From NCBI RefSeq assembly GCF_002975405.1, contig NZ_PCPS01000001.1:372001-436000 (forward strand): 64,000 nucleotides of DNA. The letters are read 5' to 3'. Positions 1 to 10,153 of the stretch are shown piece by piece. Position 1 is the stretch's first letter. Every line of letters begins with the position of its first letter. This DNA is from Arthrobacter sp. MYb229 (lineage in GTDB: Bacteria; Actinomycetota; Actinomycetes; Actinomycetales; Micrococcaceae). The notes under the pieces were generated by a model, which saw only the letters and a list, made by a program, of their open reading frames with translations, was not told the DNA's origin and searched no databases. Made by a program: the position numbers and the translations under genes.

Positions 1-197
1 TCTACGTCGGTCCGCAGCCCCAGGAGCCGCAGATCAACTGGCTGAACGTCTTCTACGGCATCGAATGGGTCGTCTTCGCCGGTTTCGCATTCTTCCTCTG
101 GTACCGGCTGGTGCGCGATGATTACCAGCGCGGCATGGACGAGATCGCCGAAGCCGCCGCGCAGACCGCCGCCCGCGAGAAGCACCTAGAGAACTAG
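1..197 (+). CDS. SURF1-like cytochrome oxidase biogenesis protein (3' end only)
   Basis: Only the last 64 codons are in the window; the first full codon is at 3 and the stop is 195-197. The fragment has one hydrophobic segment (WLNVFYGIEWVVFAGFAFFL) followed by YRLVRDDYQ and a charged, Ala/Glu-rich tail. This resembles the second transmembrane helix and cytoplasmic tail of actinobacterial SURF1-like proteins, which help assemble haem-copper oxidase in the membrane. SURF1 next to DUF3817 and guaA is a familiar order in Arthrobacter relatives. The call is from memory of the tail pattern and the neighbourhood, so it is moderate. Confidence 0.55.
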   Translation, partial: YVGPQPQEPQINWLNVFYGIEWVVFAGFAFFLWYRLVRDDYQRGMDEIAEAAAQTAAREKHLEN

Positions 198-233
198 CCC
201 CCACCTCCCACCTTCGGAAAGGACTCCTTGCAG

Positions 234-698
234 ATGTCCAGCACCACTCCCGCCGCCCGCCCCCGCAAATTCGGTGGCACCCCGGCCCAGATCCGCTCGG
301 CCGCCATCTTCTACAAGGTGTTCGCCTACGCCACCGGCGTGATGCTGCTGCTGCTGGTGGCGGAAATGATCTTCAAGTACTTCTGGCAGCTGGAGCTGTT
401 TGTCGGCGGCGAATTGCTGGGCGGCACCGCCAACACCATTTCGATGCTCAACCGCGCCGAAATCAGCGGGGGAGTGAACATCTCGCTGGGCATCCTGATC
501 GTGCACGGCTGGATGTACGTGGTCTACCTGTTCGCCGACTTCCGCCTCTGGTCGCTGATGCGCTGGCCATTTAGCCGCTTCATCACCATCGCCCTGGGCG
601 GGGTGATCCCGTTGCTCTCCTTCTTCACCGAACGCACGGTGCACGCCGAGGTGGACGCCGAGCTGGCTGCCCACCCCAAGGCCGCCAAACGCTACTAG
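234..698 (+). CDS. DUF3817 family integral membrane protein
   Basis: A 154-residue protein with a polar N-terminus and three to four hydrophobic segments (KVFAYATGVMLLLLVAEMI, then GILIVHGWMYVVYLFADF and the helix after SRFITIALGGVIPLLSFF). This is the DUF3817 layout, a small actinobacterial membrane family of unknown function. It lies 36 nt after the SURF1-like gene. A GGAAAGGA ribosome-binding site at 216-223 serves either ATG 234 (chosen) or TTG 228. A strong terminator follows, so it probably ends the transcript begun upstream. Confidence 0.8.
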   Translation: MSSTTPAARPRKFGGTPAQIRSAAIFYKVFAYATGVMLLLLVAEMIFKYFWQLELFVGGELLGGTANTISMLNRAEISGGVNISLGILIVHGWMYVVYLFADFRLWSLMRWPFSRFITIALGGVIPLLSFFTERTVHAEVDAELAAHPKAAKRY

Positions 699-711
699 GC
701 TGCTCTGCTTC

Positions 712-745
712 ATCCCCGTCACGCATCGCCGTGGCGGGGATTTTT
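712..745 (+). terminator. Rho-independent terminator after DUF3817 gene
   Basis: ATCCCCGTCAC (712-722) pairs with GTGGCGGGGAT (731-741) over 11 bp with one G-U pair and an 8-nt loop. A run of five T follows. It separates the membrane-protein operon from guaA. Confidence 0.85.
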
Positions 746-834
746 GCTTCCCGCGCCCGATGCGTGCGCGCCGCCTTATGCTCCGGGTGACGCTGATGAC
801 ACGTCATGCGCTATTTCGCGCCCGGCGAACCGCG

Positions 835-847
835 TAGACTAGAGCTC

Positions 848-850
<3 letters not shown>
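835..850 (+). promoter_or_regulatory. Leaderless guaA promoter (-10 TAGACT)
   Basis: TAGACT at 835-840 ends 7 nt before GTG 848, which places the transcription start on the start codon. The same TAGACTAGAG string precedes ispH. A small palindrome, ATGAC-AC-GTCAT, lies upstream at 796-807. No convincing -35 was seen. Confidence 0.6.
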
Positions 851-2434
<1,584 letters not shown>

Positions 2435-2473
2435 TCCCACAGCACTAGCTGGCACGGGTCCGCCCGTGGCCGC

Positions 2474-2536
2474 CAAGCGGAACCGCCTCACCTGCAGCGC
2501 CCCTAGGGGACCTTCGGTGAGGTCCGGTTCCGCTTG
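2474..2536 (+). terminator. Long imperfect hairpin after guaA
   Basis: The arm at 2474-2492 (CAAGCGGAACCG then CCTCACC) pairs with 2516-2536 over 19 bp with a 2-nt bulge. The loop contains CCCCTAGGGG. There is no proper T-run afterwards (only TTT at 2542), so this could be a terminator or another structured RNA element. Confidence 0.5.
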
Positions 2537-2610
2537 CCGGGTTTAAAACGTGTTTCGCGCCCCGGTTCTCACCGGTGCGTGCACTACGTTAGGAAGGAGG
2601 CGCGCTGTCA

Positions 2611-5600
2611 TTGTGGCGCGCCGTGATGGTCGGTTCAGTGAAGGGAATAACTGTCGTGACTAGTGGCCAAAATGCTGCTGCCGAGCGCGTCGCCACCTGG
2701 GTGAAATCCCTGGGCCAGAGTGCCGGCGCCGACACCACCTTGCGATTTGCGCCGTCGATGTCGAACAGCATCGACATCACTCACGCAAATCCATCGGGTT
2801 TGGCCCAGTTTCTTGCAGGTCGGCGCACCCGCCTGTCCACCTTGCTGCACGATGCGGAGCAGTTTGCCGCCGCGCGGCGCACCGCACGGGCGCTGAGCGC
2901 CAAAACCGCCGAGCTCTGGGAAGAGCGAGGCATCGACGTGGGCTACCTGGCCGCCGGTGTCGCCAATTGGCGTGCCGTGCACGAGGGCAAAAGCGAACCG
3001 GTATCCGCCCCGATCATGCTCGGCCGGATCACCCTGACCAAGCACCTGGACCACGACGACTACGACGTGCAGCTGGTAGGCCGCGCGGAGATTTCCCCGG
3101 CCTTCGTAAGGCAATTCGAATCCGACCACGAAGCCCGCATCGACGTGGACGCGGTGGACGCCGCCGCCTACTCCATCGCCCGCTTCGACCCGGTCCGCGG
3201 CATGGACGCACTGCGCCAGCAGCTCTCCGAGGTCCCCGGCGTGGTCATCGGCCACCGCCTGCTGGTCTCCACCTTCTCCGATCTGATCGACCCGGCCGAC
3301 CCGGCGAAGCTCACCGGCTCGCACCCGGTGATCGAGGCACTGATCCGCGCCGAGGAAAACGCCGGCGAGCCCGCCGAAGCCGAGCCAGCCGCGCCAGCCG
3401 CGCCAGCCAAGGCTCCGGCGGACGCGGACTCCGAGACGCCAACCGAGGCGGAACCCGAAGGCAAAACCGAGGAGCCGGGCGGCTCGCGGCTGCGCCGCGT
3501 CGCCAGCCTGATCAAGGACTCCTCCAAAACCCGGCGCTCCGGCGAGCCAATCGCTCCGGCGCCGGGCGGCTCCACCCGCAAGGTGCACACCGGAACCAGC
3601 GTGCTGGCCAAGAACAGCGACGAACGCGACCCGGCCGAAGAGCTCTACCTGCTGGACGCCGACGAATCCCAGGCGCGCATGCTGGACTACATCTCCTCGG
3701 GCGAATCGGTGAGCATCAACGCCGCCGCCGGCACCGGGGCCACGCAGACCGCGCTGAACGCCGCCGGCCTGCTCGCCGCCCAGGGCAAGCGCGTGCTGGT
3801 CGTCGCCGAGCAGCGTTCGGCCGCCGAGGAATTCGTGCGCCGCTTCAACGAACAGCTCGACGCCGGCAGCCTGCTGCTGGAACCCAACGAGGACCCCGAG
3901 GCGCTGCGCAACCTGCTGATCCGCGCGATCCTGCGCAACGAACGCGCCACCGAACCGCAGCTGGGCAGCCTGCTGGAAAAGCTGCGCGCAAGCCGCAATG
4001 CGCTGCACGAGCACGTCAAGTCGCTGCATTCGGTGCGCAGCCGCTGGGGCTGCTCGCCCTACCAGGCGATGCAGGAGCTGGCCCGGCTCACCTCGCTGGA
4101 CCCGGCCCCGTCCACCACCGTGCGGCTCAAACGCTCGGTGCTCGACTCCATGGGCCAGCGCGGCCACGTCGCCGCGCAGCTCAAGCGCGCCGCGCAACTC
4201 GGCGCCTTCTCCAAATCGCACACCACCAGCCCCTGGTTCGGCGCGCCGCTGCGCAACCAGGAAGCCACCGAGCAGGCGCTCACCCTGGCCAGCGGGCTGG
4301 GCCGGGACCTGCCGATCCTGCACGAGCACATGCAGAAGATCGCCGCGCAGTCGCAGATCCGCCTGGAGGACAGCTACGACAAGTGGGGGGACCAGCTCCA
4401 GCTGCTGGTCGCCGTGCGCGGTTCGCTGGACAAGTTCGAGGCGGACATCTTCGAAGGCGAGATCGACGACCTGATCGCCGCGACCGCCTCCAGCGCCTGG
4501 CGCCGCGAGCACGGGGTGGAGATGGGTTCCATCGTCCGCTCCCGGCTGCGCAAGATCGCCAAGGAGTACGTGCGCCCCGGCATGCATGTCTCCGATCTGC
4601 AGGCGGCCCTGCAGGCGGTCTCCGTCCAGCGCGACGCCTGGCGGACCTACGCCACCAGCCAGCGGAACCCCGCGGTTCCCGGCGGGCTGCTGGATGTGGA
4701 AGCCGGATACCACGACGCCGGCGCGCGGATCGACAAGCTCGCCGCGGTGCTGCCGGCCCAGCTTGGTGCGCGGCTGCGCGAAATGCCGATCGCCACGCTG
4801 CTGGACACCATCGCCGCGCTGGTGGACCGCAAGGAAGACCTGGCCGAGCTGCCCGAACGCACGCTGATCGCCGAACAGCTCTCCGAAGGCGGGCTCGCGG
4901 ATCTGCTAGCCGACTTCGCCGAACGGGAAATCGACGCGGACGCGGTGGACGCCGAGCTCGAGCTCGCCTGGTGGCAGTCGGCGCTGGAGGCGATGATCTC
5001 CGGGGACGACTTCCTCGCGATGAACGACGGCGCGAAGCTGGAGAAGATCGAGGCGGACTTCCGGCTGGCCGACGGGGCGCATATCGCCTCGGGCCCCTCC
5101 CGGATCCGCTGGGCGCTGGCGCGCAATTGGAAGGCCTCGCTGGCCGACCACCGGGCCGCCTCCAAGGCGCTGCGCGGCATCCTGAAGGACGGCACCCCCA
5201 CCGTCGCCGGCCTGCTCGACTTCGGTCCGGCGCTGGTCAACTCGCTGACCCCGGTCTTCGTTTCGGCTCCGCTGCTGCTGGGCAGCGCGCTGCCGGCAGA
5301 CACCGAATTCGATGCGGTGATCCTGCTGGAGGCCAACTACCTGACGCTGCGCGAGGTGCTCGATGCGGTGCGCCGCTCCAAGCAGGTCATCGCGATCGGC
5401 GATGAGATGCTCGGCGGCCCGAAGACCTTCGAAGTTTCGGTGGACCCCACCGCGCGGCTGAAGGAACGCAAGCCCGGGCTCTCCGCGCTCACCGCGCTGA
5501 ACCGCGTGCTGGTCACCGGCACCCTTTCCACCGTGTACCGCGGCATCGACGAGGGGCTGGTCGAGCAGCTCTCGAACACCTACTACGATTCGGCCATCTC

Positions 5601-6759
5601 GCGGCTGCCGGTGGCCGTGACGATCACCGGAAGCAGCCCGCGGCTCACCGGGGTGTACGTGCCCGATGCCACCGGAACGCTGTCCAGCAGCGAGGAGGGC
5701 GTGCAGACCACCGCCGCGGAGGTCGCCAAGGTCGTGGACCTGGTCTTCGCGCACTTCGCCGCGCACTCCACCGAGTCGCTCGCGGTGATCGCCTCGAACC
5801 GGGCCCATGCCGCGGCCATCGCCGAGGCGATCCGCGTGCAGCTGCCCAACCACAAGTACGCGATGAACGCGCTGCGCTCCAAGGTCGAACCCTTCGTGGT
5901 GACCACCATGGACCGGCTGATCGGGGTGCGCCGCGACGCGGTCATCTTCGCCTGGGGCTTCGGGCGGACCCCGCACGGCAAGACGCTGCACGAATTCGGT
6001 GCGCTTTCCCGCCCCGGCGGGGAGCAGCTGTTCGTGTCCGCGATGACCCGTTCGCGCAAGCGGATGACCCTGGTGTCCGGGCTGCTGCCCAGCGATGTGG
6101 ACCTGGACCGGGTGTACCGCGGGGCGCGGCAGTTCTTCGAGCTCTTCGGCCGCGTGCAGGCCGGGGATTCCGGAGTCAGCTCCATGCGCAGCCCGCGTTT
6201 CGACGCGCTCGTCTCCGATCTGGCCCGGCGCCTGCGCGAACGCGGCGCGATCGTGGCCGAGGACTACCGCGGGGTGCTGGATCTTTCGGCCCACGCGCTG
6301 GATATGGACGGGGCCGGCGCCGTGCGCCCGCTGGCCGTGGTCTACGACGGCACCGAGCACTATGCCGGGCTGACCGTGCGCGAACGCAGCCGGCTGCGCC
6401 CGGAATTCTTCGAGAACCACGGCTGGCGCTACGTGCCGCTGTGGACCATCGACGTGTTCACCGACCCTGCCTCGGTCACCGACCGGCTGGCCCGCAGCCT
6501 GGAGCTGAGTCCCGCCGCCTCCGCGGCGACGCACACCGGGCCGCGCACCCGGGTGCCGATGGCCCCGCCGGTCTCCGCAAGCTCCGTCACCGCCGACCCG
6601 CCGGCCGCGAAGAAACCTGCGGCCAAGCCGGCGGAGCAGCCAGCGCAGAAGCCAGCGCCGAAACCGGCGGCCGCGCAGCCCGCCGAGGAGGCCGTGCCGA
6701 CTCCCGCGCCGATCCCGGCGCGCGCGGAAGGCGCAGAGCCGAAAACCGACGGGAAATGA
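2611..6759 (+). CDS. Large SF1-helicase-like protein with degenerate motor and C-terminal REase-like domain
   Basis: A 1382-residue protein laid out like RecD/UvrD-like helicases that end in a Vsr/MTES_1575-type nuclease fold. The P-loop position reads AAAGTGATQT (371-380), with Ala where the catalytic Lys should be. The motif II position reads FDAVILLEAN (D901, E907), with Leu for the first acidic residue. Motif III reads GDEMLGGP near 930. The last domain (about 1240-1310) has VVYDGTEHY, VRERSRLRPEFF and GWRYVPLWTIDVF, as in small endonuclease domains. The tail is Ala/Pro/Lys-rich. ATPase activity is therefore doubtful. AGGAAGGAGG (2591-2600) supports TTG 2611; GTG 2623 or 2656 are alternatives. 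Its role, perhaps a DNA-binding scaffold or defence relic, is unknown. Confidence 0.6.
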   Translation: MWRAVMVGSVKGITVVTSGQNAAAERVATWVKSLGQSAGADTTLRFAPSMSNSIDITHANPSGLAQFLAGRRTRLSTLLHDAEQFAAARRTARALSAKTAELWEERGIDVGYLAAGVANWRAVHEGKSEPVSAPIMLGRITLTKHLDHDDYDVQLVGRAEISPAFVRQFESDHEARIDVDAVDAAAYSIARFDPVRGMDALRQQLSEVPGVVIGHRLLVSTFSDLIDPADPAKLTGSHPVIEALIRAEENAGEPAEAEPAAPAAPAKAPADADSETPTEAEPEGKTEEPGGSRLRRVASLIKDSSKTRRSGEPIAPAPGGSTRKVHTGTSVLAKNSDERDPAEELYLLDADESQARMLDYISSGESVSINAAAGTGATQTALNAAGLLAAQGKRVLVVAEQRSAAEEFVRRFNEQLDAGSLLLEPNEDPEALRNLLIRAILRNERATEPQLGSLLEKLRASRNALHEHVKSLHSVRSRWGCSPYQAMQELARLTSLDPAPSTTVRLKRSVLDSMGQRGHVAAQLKRAAQLGAFSKSHTTSPWFGAPLRNQEATEQALTLASGLGRDLPILHEHMQKIAAQSQIRLEDSYDKWGDQLQLLVAVRGSLDKFEADIFEGEIDDLIAATASSAWRREHGVEMGSIVRSRLRKIAKEYVRPGMHVSDLQAALQAVSVQRDAWRTYATSQRNPAVPGGLLDVEAGYHDAGARIDKLAAVLPAQLGARLREMPIATLLDTIAALVDRKEDLAELPERTLIAEQLSEGGLADLLADFAEREIDADAVDAELELAWWQSALEAMISGDDFLAMNDGAKLEKIEADFRLADGAHIASGPSRIRWALARNWKASLADHRAASKALRGILKDGTPTVAGLLDFGPALVNSLTPVFVSAPLLLGSALPADTEFDAVILLEANYLTLREVLDAVRRSKQVIAIGDEMLGGPKTFEVSVDPTARLKERKPGLSALTALNRVLVTGTLSTVYRGIDEGLVEQLSNTYYDSAISRLPVAVTITGSSPRLTGVYVPDATGTLSSSEEGVQTTAAEVAKVVDLVFAHFAAHSTESLAVIASNRAHAAAIAEAIRVQLPNHKYAMNALRSKVEPFVVTTMDRLIGVRRDAVIFAWGFGRTPHGKTLHEFGALSRPGGEQLFVSAMTRSRKRMTLVSGLLPSDVDLDRVYRGARQFFELFGRVQAGDSGVSSMRSPRFDALVSDLARRLRERGAIVAEDYRGVLDLSAHALDMDGAGAVRPLAVVYDGTEHYAGLTVRERSRLRPEFFENHGWRYVPLWTIDVFTDPASVTDRLARSLELSPAASAATHTGPRTRVPMAPPVSASSVTADPPAAKKPAAKPAEQPAQKPAPKPAAAQPAEEAVPTPAPIPARAEGAEPKTDGK

Positions 6760-7055
6760 GCAAGCAGCCGGCCGGCAAGCCAGCGGGCCGGGTGAAGCGT
6801 CCGCGCGTCATCGCCCCTCCCCAGCAGCTGAGCGTCAAGGCCGAACTGACCGGCAGCTATGCGCCGGTGCCCGCCACCGAATCGGTGGATCGGGCGCTGG
6901 CCGCAAGCCGGGACGGTTCCGCGCCAGTCGCCGAGCAACCGCAGAACCCGCTGGACGAGCTGCGCGCCAAGGACGATGACCCGCGGATGTGGGGAGAGCC
7001 GGACGAGGACCTGGCCGAAGCGATGAAGCGGGACAAGCCGCCGCACTGGGGCTAG
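6756..7055 (+). CDS. Small conserved hydrophilic protein, coupled to the helicase-like gene
   Basis: A 99-residue protein whose ATG overlaps the upstream TGA (ATGA), indicating translational coupling and a shared function. The N-terminus is Lys/Pro/Arg-rich. The C-terminus has NPLDELRAKDDDPRMWG and ends KPPHWG, an acidic/aromatic pattern. No domain is recognised. It converges on, and overlaps by 4 bp, the stop of the SAF-domain gene on the other strand. Confidence 0.6.
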   Translation: MSKQPAGKPAGRVKRPRVIAPPQQLSVKAELTGSYAPVPATESVDRALAASRDGSAPVAEQPQNPLDELRAKDDDPRMWGEPDEDLAEAMKRDKPPHWG

Positions 7056-7750
7056 TTCACCAGCACCGCGGAGACCTTGCCGCGCGAAACCGCCCCGGCC
7101 AGCTCGTCGGAGCGGGCATTGGCGGCGGCGACCACGATGATCCCTTCGCCGGGCGTGCCGGCGGCGCTGAACATTCCCAGCTCTCCGCCGCTATCGCTGC
7201 TGGGCACCCAGAGCACCGGCACCGCGCGGGCGATGGTGCGCGAACTGATCTGCTGCTCGAACCCGTCCCCGGTGGTCAAGACGATATCCACCAGCTGGCC
7301 CGGATGAATCAGGGTCACCGTCGCCGGATCGCTGAGCCGGATGGGCACCGCGACGGTCCCGGCGGCGGCACCGGTGAGCAGATTCGGCCCGACCAGCAGG
7401 TGCTCGCGCAGCACCGTGCCCGCGGGGACCGCCACCGCCAATCGTTGGCCGAGCACCGCGGCCGGCTCGCTGATCACCTGCCGGTCATCGGGAGCCAGCG
7501 GAACGCTTTGCACCTCGATCTGCTGCGCGCTCACCGTGCGCCCGGCGGCGATATCCGCCAGCGCGACCACCACCTGGCGCTGGGCCAGCTGCCCGGTGGC
7601 CAGCACGTTCAGCGCCGCGGCCAACGCCAGCAGGGTGAAGGCCAGCGCCAACGGTTTGCGGTAGCGGCGGAACAGCTCGCTGCGGCTGCGCGCGGCACGG
7701 ATCCGGGGCCGCGGAATCACCGGGGTGCGGCGTGGGGATAAATTGCTCAT
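7052..7750 (-). CDS. SAF-domain protein, CpaB/RcpC-like
   Basis: A 232-residue protein. A basic N-terminus (RRYRKP) is followed by one transmembrane helix (residues ~40-60) and then a periplasmic-type SAF domain (VVVALADIAAGRTVSAQQIEV; AVAVPAGTVL) and a C-terminal part with LIHPGQLVDIVLTTG. This matches CpaB/RcpC proteins of Flp-type pili, which sit in the envelope. No pilus genes are nearby, so it may serve a remote Flp locus. ATG 7750 is chosen because the 20-residue upstream extension is Arg/Gly-rich and lacks the expected features. Confidence 0.7.
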   Translation of the reverse strand: MSNLSPRRTPVIPRPRIRAARSRSELFRRYRKPLALAFTLLALAAALNVLATGQLAQRQVVVALADIAAGRTVSAQQIEVQSVPLAPDDRQVISEPAAVLGQRLAVAVPAGTVLREHLLVGPNLLTGAAAGTVAVPIRLSDPATVTLIHPGQLVDIVLTTGDGFEQQISSRTIARAVPVLWVPSSDSGGELGMFSAAGTPGEGIIVVAAANARSDELAGAVSRGKVSAVLVN

Positions 7751-7814
7751 GCCCCCAGCAAAACCCCGCCCGGCACGCTCGCCGCGCGGCCGGCGGCGAA
7801 CTGTGGGCAACCGG

Positions 7815-8432
7815 CTAGGGGTCGATGGTGTGCACCAGCTCCGGGGTGATCACCAGGTCCACCGGACGGTCGTGCGCGTCGACCGGGAAATGTCCGGCGG
7901 GCACGTATTCGTCCGCGTAGACCAGTGCGGCGATCCGGGTGGCCTTGTCCGCCACCTGCGGCAGGAAGCGGTCGTAGTAGCCGCCGCCCTGGCCCAGGCG
8001 CAGGCCGTGCTCGTCGACCAGCAGCGCGGGGATGAACAGCGTGTGCACCGTGTCGAAGAGCCGCGCGCCGTGGCGTTCGCCCACCGGCTCGCGCACCGGG
8101 GCCCGCGCGCTGTCCACCAGCTGCACCTCGGGGGTCCAATGCGCCCAGCACAGTTGGTATTCCGGTTCGCACACCGGCAGGTACACCTCGATGCCCGCCT
8201 GCACCAGCCGGGGCAGCAGCACCGAGGTGTCCGGTTCATCGGGCATGGACAGGTAGAGCCCGACCCGGGTGACGGTTCCGGTGGAGGAGTCCAGATAATC
8301 GAGCACGCGCGCGGCGAGCTGTTCGGCCAGCAGCGCCGAGCTGTTCGGGGTGATCCTCCGGCGGGCGGCCCGCACGGCGGCGCGCCGGGCCTGCTTGCTC
8401 TCGCCCGGCGGTGGGGAAGTGGCTGCATTCAT
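7815..8432 (-). CDS. 5-formyltetrahydrofolate cyclo-ligase
   Basis: Converts 5-formyl-THF to 5,10-methenyl-THF using ATP. The 205-residue length is normal. An N-terminal KQARRAAVRAARR helix provides the basic nucleotide-binding region. The C-terminal hallmark is LRLGQGGGYYDRFL, followed by AALVYADEYVP. TAGAGT at 8439-8444 lies 6 nt before ATG 8432, so the transcript is probably leaderless. It is read divergently from the acetyltransferase gene at 8507. Confidence 0.9.
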   Translation of the reverse strand: MNAATSPPPGESKQARRAAVRAARRRITPNSSALLAEQLAARVLDYLDSSTGTVTRVGLYLSMPDEPDTSVLLPRLVQAGIEVYLPVCEPEYQLCWAHWTPEVQLVDSARAPVREPVGERHGARLFDTVHTLFIPALLVDEHGLRLGQGGGYYDRFLPQVADKATRIAALVYADEYVPAGHFPVDAHDRPVDLVITPELVHTIDP

Positions 8433-8444
8433 GGTTTTACTCTA
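8433..8444 (-). promoter_or_regulatory. Leaderless promoter of the formyl-THF cyclo-ligase gene
   Basis: On the minus strand TAGAGT (8439-8444) is followed by 6 nt and then ATG 8432. Confidence 0.5.
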
Positions 8445-8494
8445 CGCGCCACCCGCGCCGTGGGTCATAAAAGTGCAGGTGAGCTCCGCGGGGA

Positions 8495-8509
8495 TACGAT
8501 ATGTGCATG
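8495..8509 (+). promoter_or_regulatory. Leaderless promoter of the RimJ/L-type gene
   Basis: TACGAT at 8495-8500 is followed by 6 nt and ATG 8507. It abuts the other candidate ATG at 8501, which therefore could not be in the transcript. This decides the start. Confidence 0.55.
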
Positions 8510-9124
8510 CTGAGTTTTCTGCGCGGAAAAGCCGCGTTGCCCGAGTTGTCCTCCTCGCGCTTGCTGCTTCGCGAGCTGCTGCTGCGCGATCAGGAGCAAT
8601 GGCTTGCCCTGCGCTCGGCGAACGCGAGCTGGCTCAAGCCCTGGGACCCGACAAATCCCTTGGGTCCGCCGGAGCCGATGAGCTTCCGGCAGCTGCTGCT
8701 CGCCAAGCGGGCGGCGGCGCGCGAGGGCACCGGGTACTCCTGGATTATGACGCTGCCGCAACTGCACCGAGCCCACCCGCGGATCATCGGGCAGATTTCG
8801 GTCAGCGGGATCCAGTACGGGGCGGCGCGCTCCGCCTCGCTGGGCTATTGGATCGACGGCGCCCATGCGGGCTACGGGTTGGTCCCGGAGGCCTGCGCGC
8901 TGGTGATCGATTACTGTTTCCAGGACTTGGCGCTGCACCGGATGGAGATCAACATCCGCCCGGAGAACGCCCCGAGCCTGCGCGTGGTGGACAAGCTGGG
9001 CTTCCGCGACGAGGGGCTGCGCAAGGGGTTCCTGCATATCGACGGGCAATGGCGCGACCATCGAACATTTGCACTAAACCGCGAGGAGCTGGATTCCAGC
9101 ATGCTAGAACGCATCTACGAATAA
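8507..9124 (+). CDS. RimJ/RimL-type GNAT acetyltransferase
   Basis: A 205-residue GNAT enzyme; the family transfers acetyl from acetyl-CoA to protein N-termini or small amines. The opening SSSRLLLRELLLRDQEQW and WLKPWDPT resemble ribosomal-protein-alanine acetyltransferases. The core has IIGQISVSGI, ASLGYWIDGAHAGYGLVPEA (acetyl-CoA loop region) and MEINIRPENAPSLRVVDKLGF with GLRKGFLHIDGQWRDH, the RimJ signature end. ATG 8507 is chosen over 8501 because of the -10 position. The natural substrate is not known from sequence. Confidence 0.85.
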   Translation: MLSFLRGKAALPELSSSRLLLRELLLRDQEQWLALRSANASWLKPWDPTNPLGPPEPMSFRQLLLAKRAAAREGTGYSWIMTLPQLHRAHPRIIGQISVSGIQYGAARSASLGYWIDGAHAGYGLVPEACALVIDYCFQDLALHRMEINIRPENAPSLRVVDKLGFRDEGLRKGFLHIDGQWRDHRTFALNREELDSSMLERIYE

Positions 9125-9306
9125 AGCGGTGCGCCCGTTGGCCGAAAGCCCGCTGCGGGCCCAGAAGTGCCCATCACTTGCGAATTCTTGCGGACACACC
9201 GAGAAATTTGCCCGTCGATGCACCCGGCGTTGCATAGTGTTGACCGAGGAAGCTAACTATTCGGCTTCCACCTGATCTGACCGTTCAAACGGTGTTGGAG
9301 GACCCC

Positions 9307-10092
9307 ATGGCTGGCACGTCACAGAGCGAAACGCGAGCGCAGTCTGCCGAGAGCGGACTCAAGATACGTGTGCGCTATGGGCGGTTGGCGGTGGCGGTGC
9401 TCGGCCTGTTGGCGGTGCTCGCCACGCTTCTCGGCCTCGTGCTGGCGCCCTTCACCGCGCTGAGCTTCTCCGCCGTGGGCATCTTCTTCGCCGTCGCCCT
9501 GGCGTCGGTGGCCACGCTGCGCGCCCTGGCGGTGCGTGATCGCAACCGCAAGCTGCTGGCGCATCTGCAGGCCACCCGCGAGCAGGCCCTGCAGACCCCG
9601 GCCTTCGCCGACGAGGCGAACCAGGTAATCACCCGCAAGTCGGGCGAGGATGAGGTTTTCGACGCCCGCCCGGGTTCGGCCCGGCGCGCCCCGGCGATCA
9701 CCGCCGAGGAACTGCGTGCCGAGGCGGTGCGCGTGGCCCGCGGGGACGGCGGCGTGAAGCAGCCGGCCACCTGGGAGCCGACCAATGTGCCCAAGCCCAC
9801 CTACGTGGAGGTGCGCGAGGCGACGCAGCGCGAAATCGTCGACCGGGTGCGTCCCGAGCCGATCCCGGTCTCCGAACCGCTGCGCCCGACCAAGCACATC
9901 AGCCTCAAGGCCGCCGAGGGCGCCAAGCGCCTGGCCGCCGAGGTCAGCGCAGAGGAACGCGCCTCGATCGCCAGCGTCGTGGCCAAAACCGAAGCCCCAG
10001 CGCCGGCGCCGGTGGAAAAGCCGGTCGAAGCCTCGGCAGCGAGCAAGCCGAAACTGAACCTGGACGCCGTGATGCAGCGCCGCCGCGCCTAG
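9307..10092 (+). CDS. Conserved two-TM hypothetical membrane protein
   Basis: A 261-residue protein. A short N-terminus is followed by two adjacent hydrophobic helices (VAVLGLLAVLATLLGLVL and AVGIFFAVALASVATL). The rest is a long hydrophilic cytoplasmic region rich in Glu, Ala, Pro and Arg, with VPKPTYVEVREA and a final LNLDAVMQRRRA. No enzymatic motif is visible. GGAGGA at 9297-9302 sits just before ATG 9307; GTG 9292 is an alternative. A strong terminator follows. Confidence 0.65.
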   Translation: MAGTSQSETRAQSAESGLKIRVRYGRLAVAVLGLLAVLATLLGLVLAPFTALSFSAVGIFFAVALASVATLRALAVRDRNRKLLAHLQATREQALQTPAFADEANQVITRKSGEDEVFDARPGSARRAPAITAEELRAEAVRVARGDGGVKQPATWEPTNVPKPTYVEVREATQREIVDRVRPEPIPVSEPLRPTKHISLKAAEGAKRLAAEVSAEERASIASVVAKTEAPAPAPVEKPVEASAASKPKLNLDAVMQRRRA

Positions 10093-10105
10093 CACACCAT
10101 ATGAC

Positions 10106-10137
10106 GAAGGCCCGCATCGACAAGGATGCGGGCCTTC
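10106..10137. terminator. Bidirectional terminator
   Basis: GAAGGCCCGCATC (10106-10118) pairs perfectly with GATGCGGGCCTTC (10125-10137) around a 6-nt loop. It sits between two convergent genes and can serve both, although the T-run is short. Confidence 0.8.
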
Positions 10138-10153
10138 TGCTATGCCGGTGGGA

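Noticed and set aside
2435-2610. guaA 3' end as an integration site
   Set aside because: guaA is a common insertion target, but no second copy of its 3' end and no mobile gene is present nearby.
2635-6534. Very long minus-strand frames (692 and 542 codons) opposite the helicase-like gene
   Set aside because: They are antisense shadows of a high-GC gene: low-complexity Gly/Arg/Gln/His translation and no domains.
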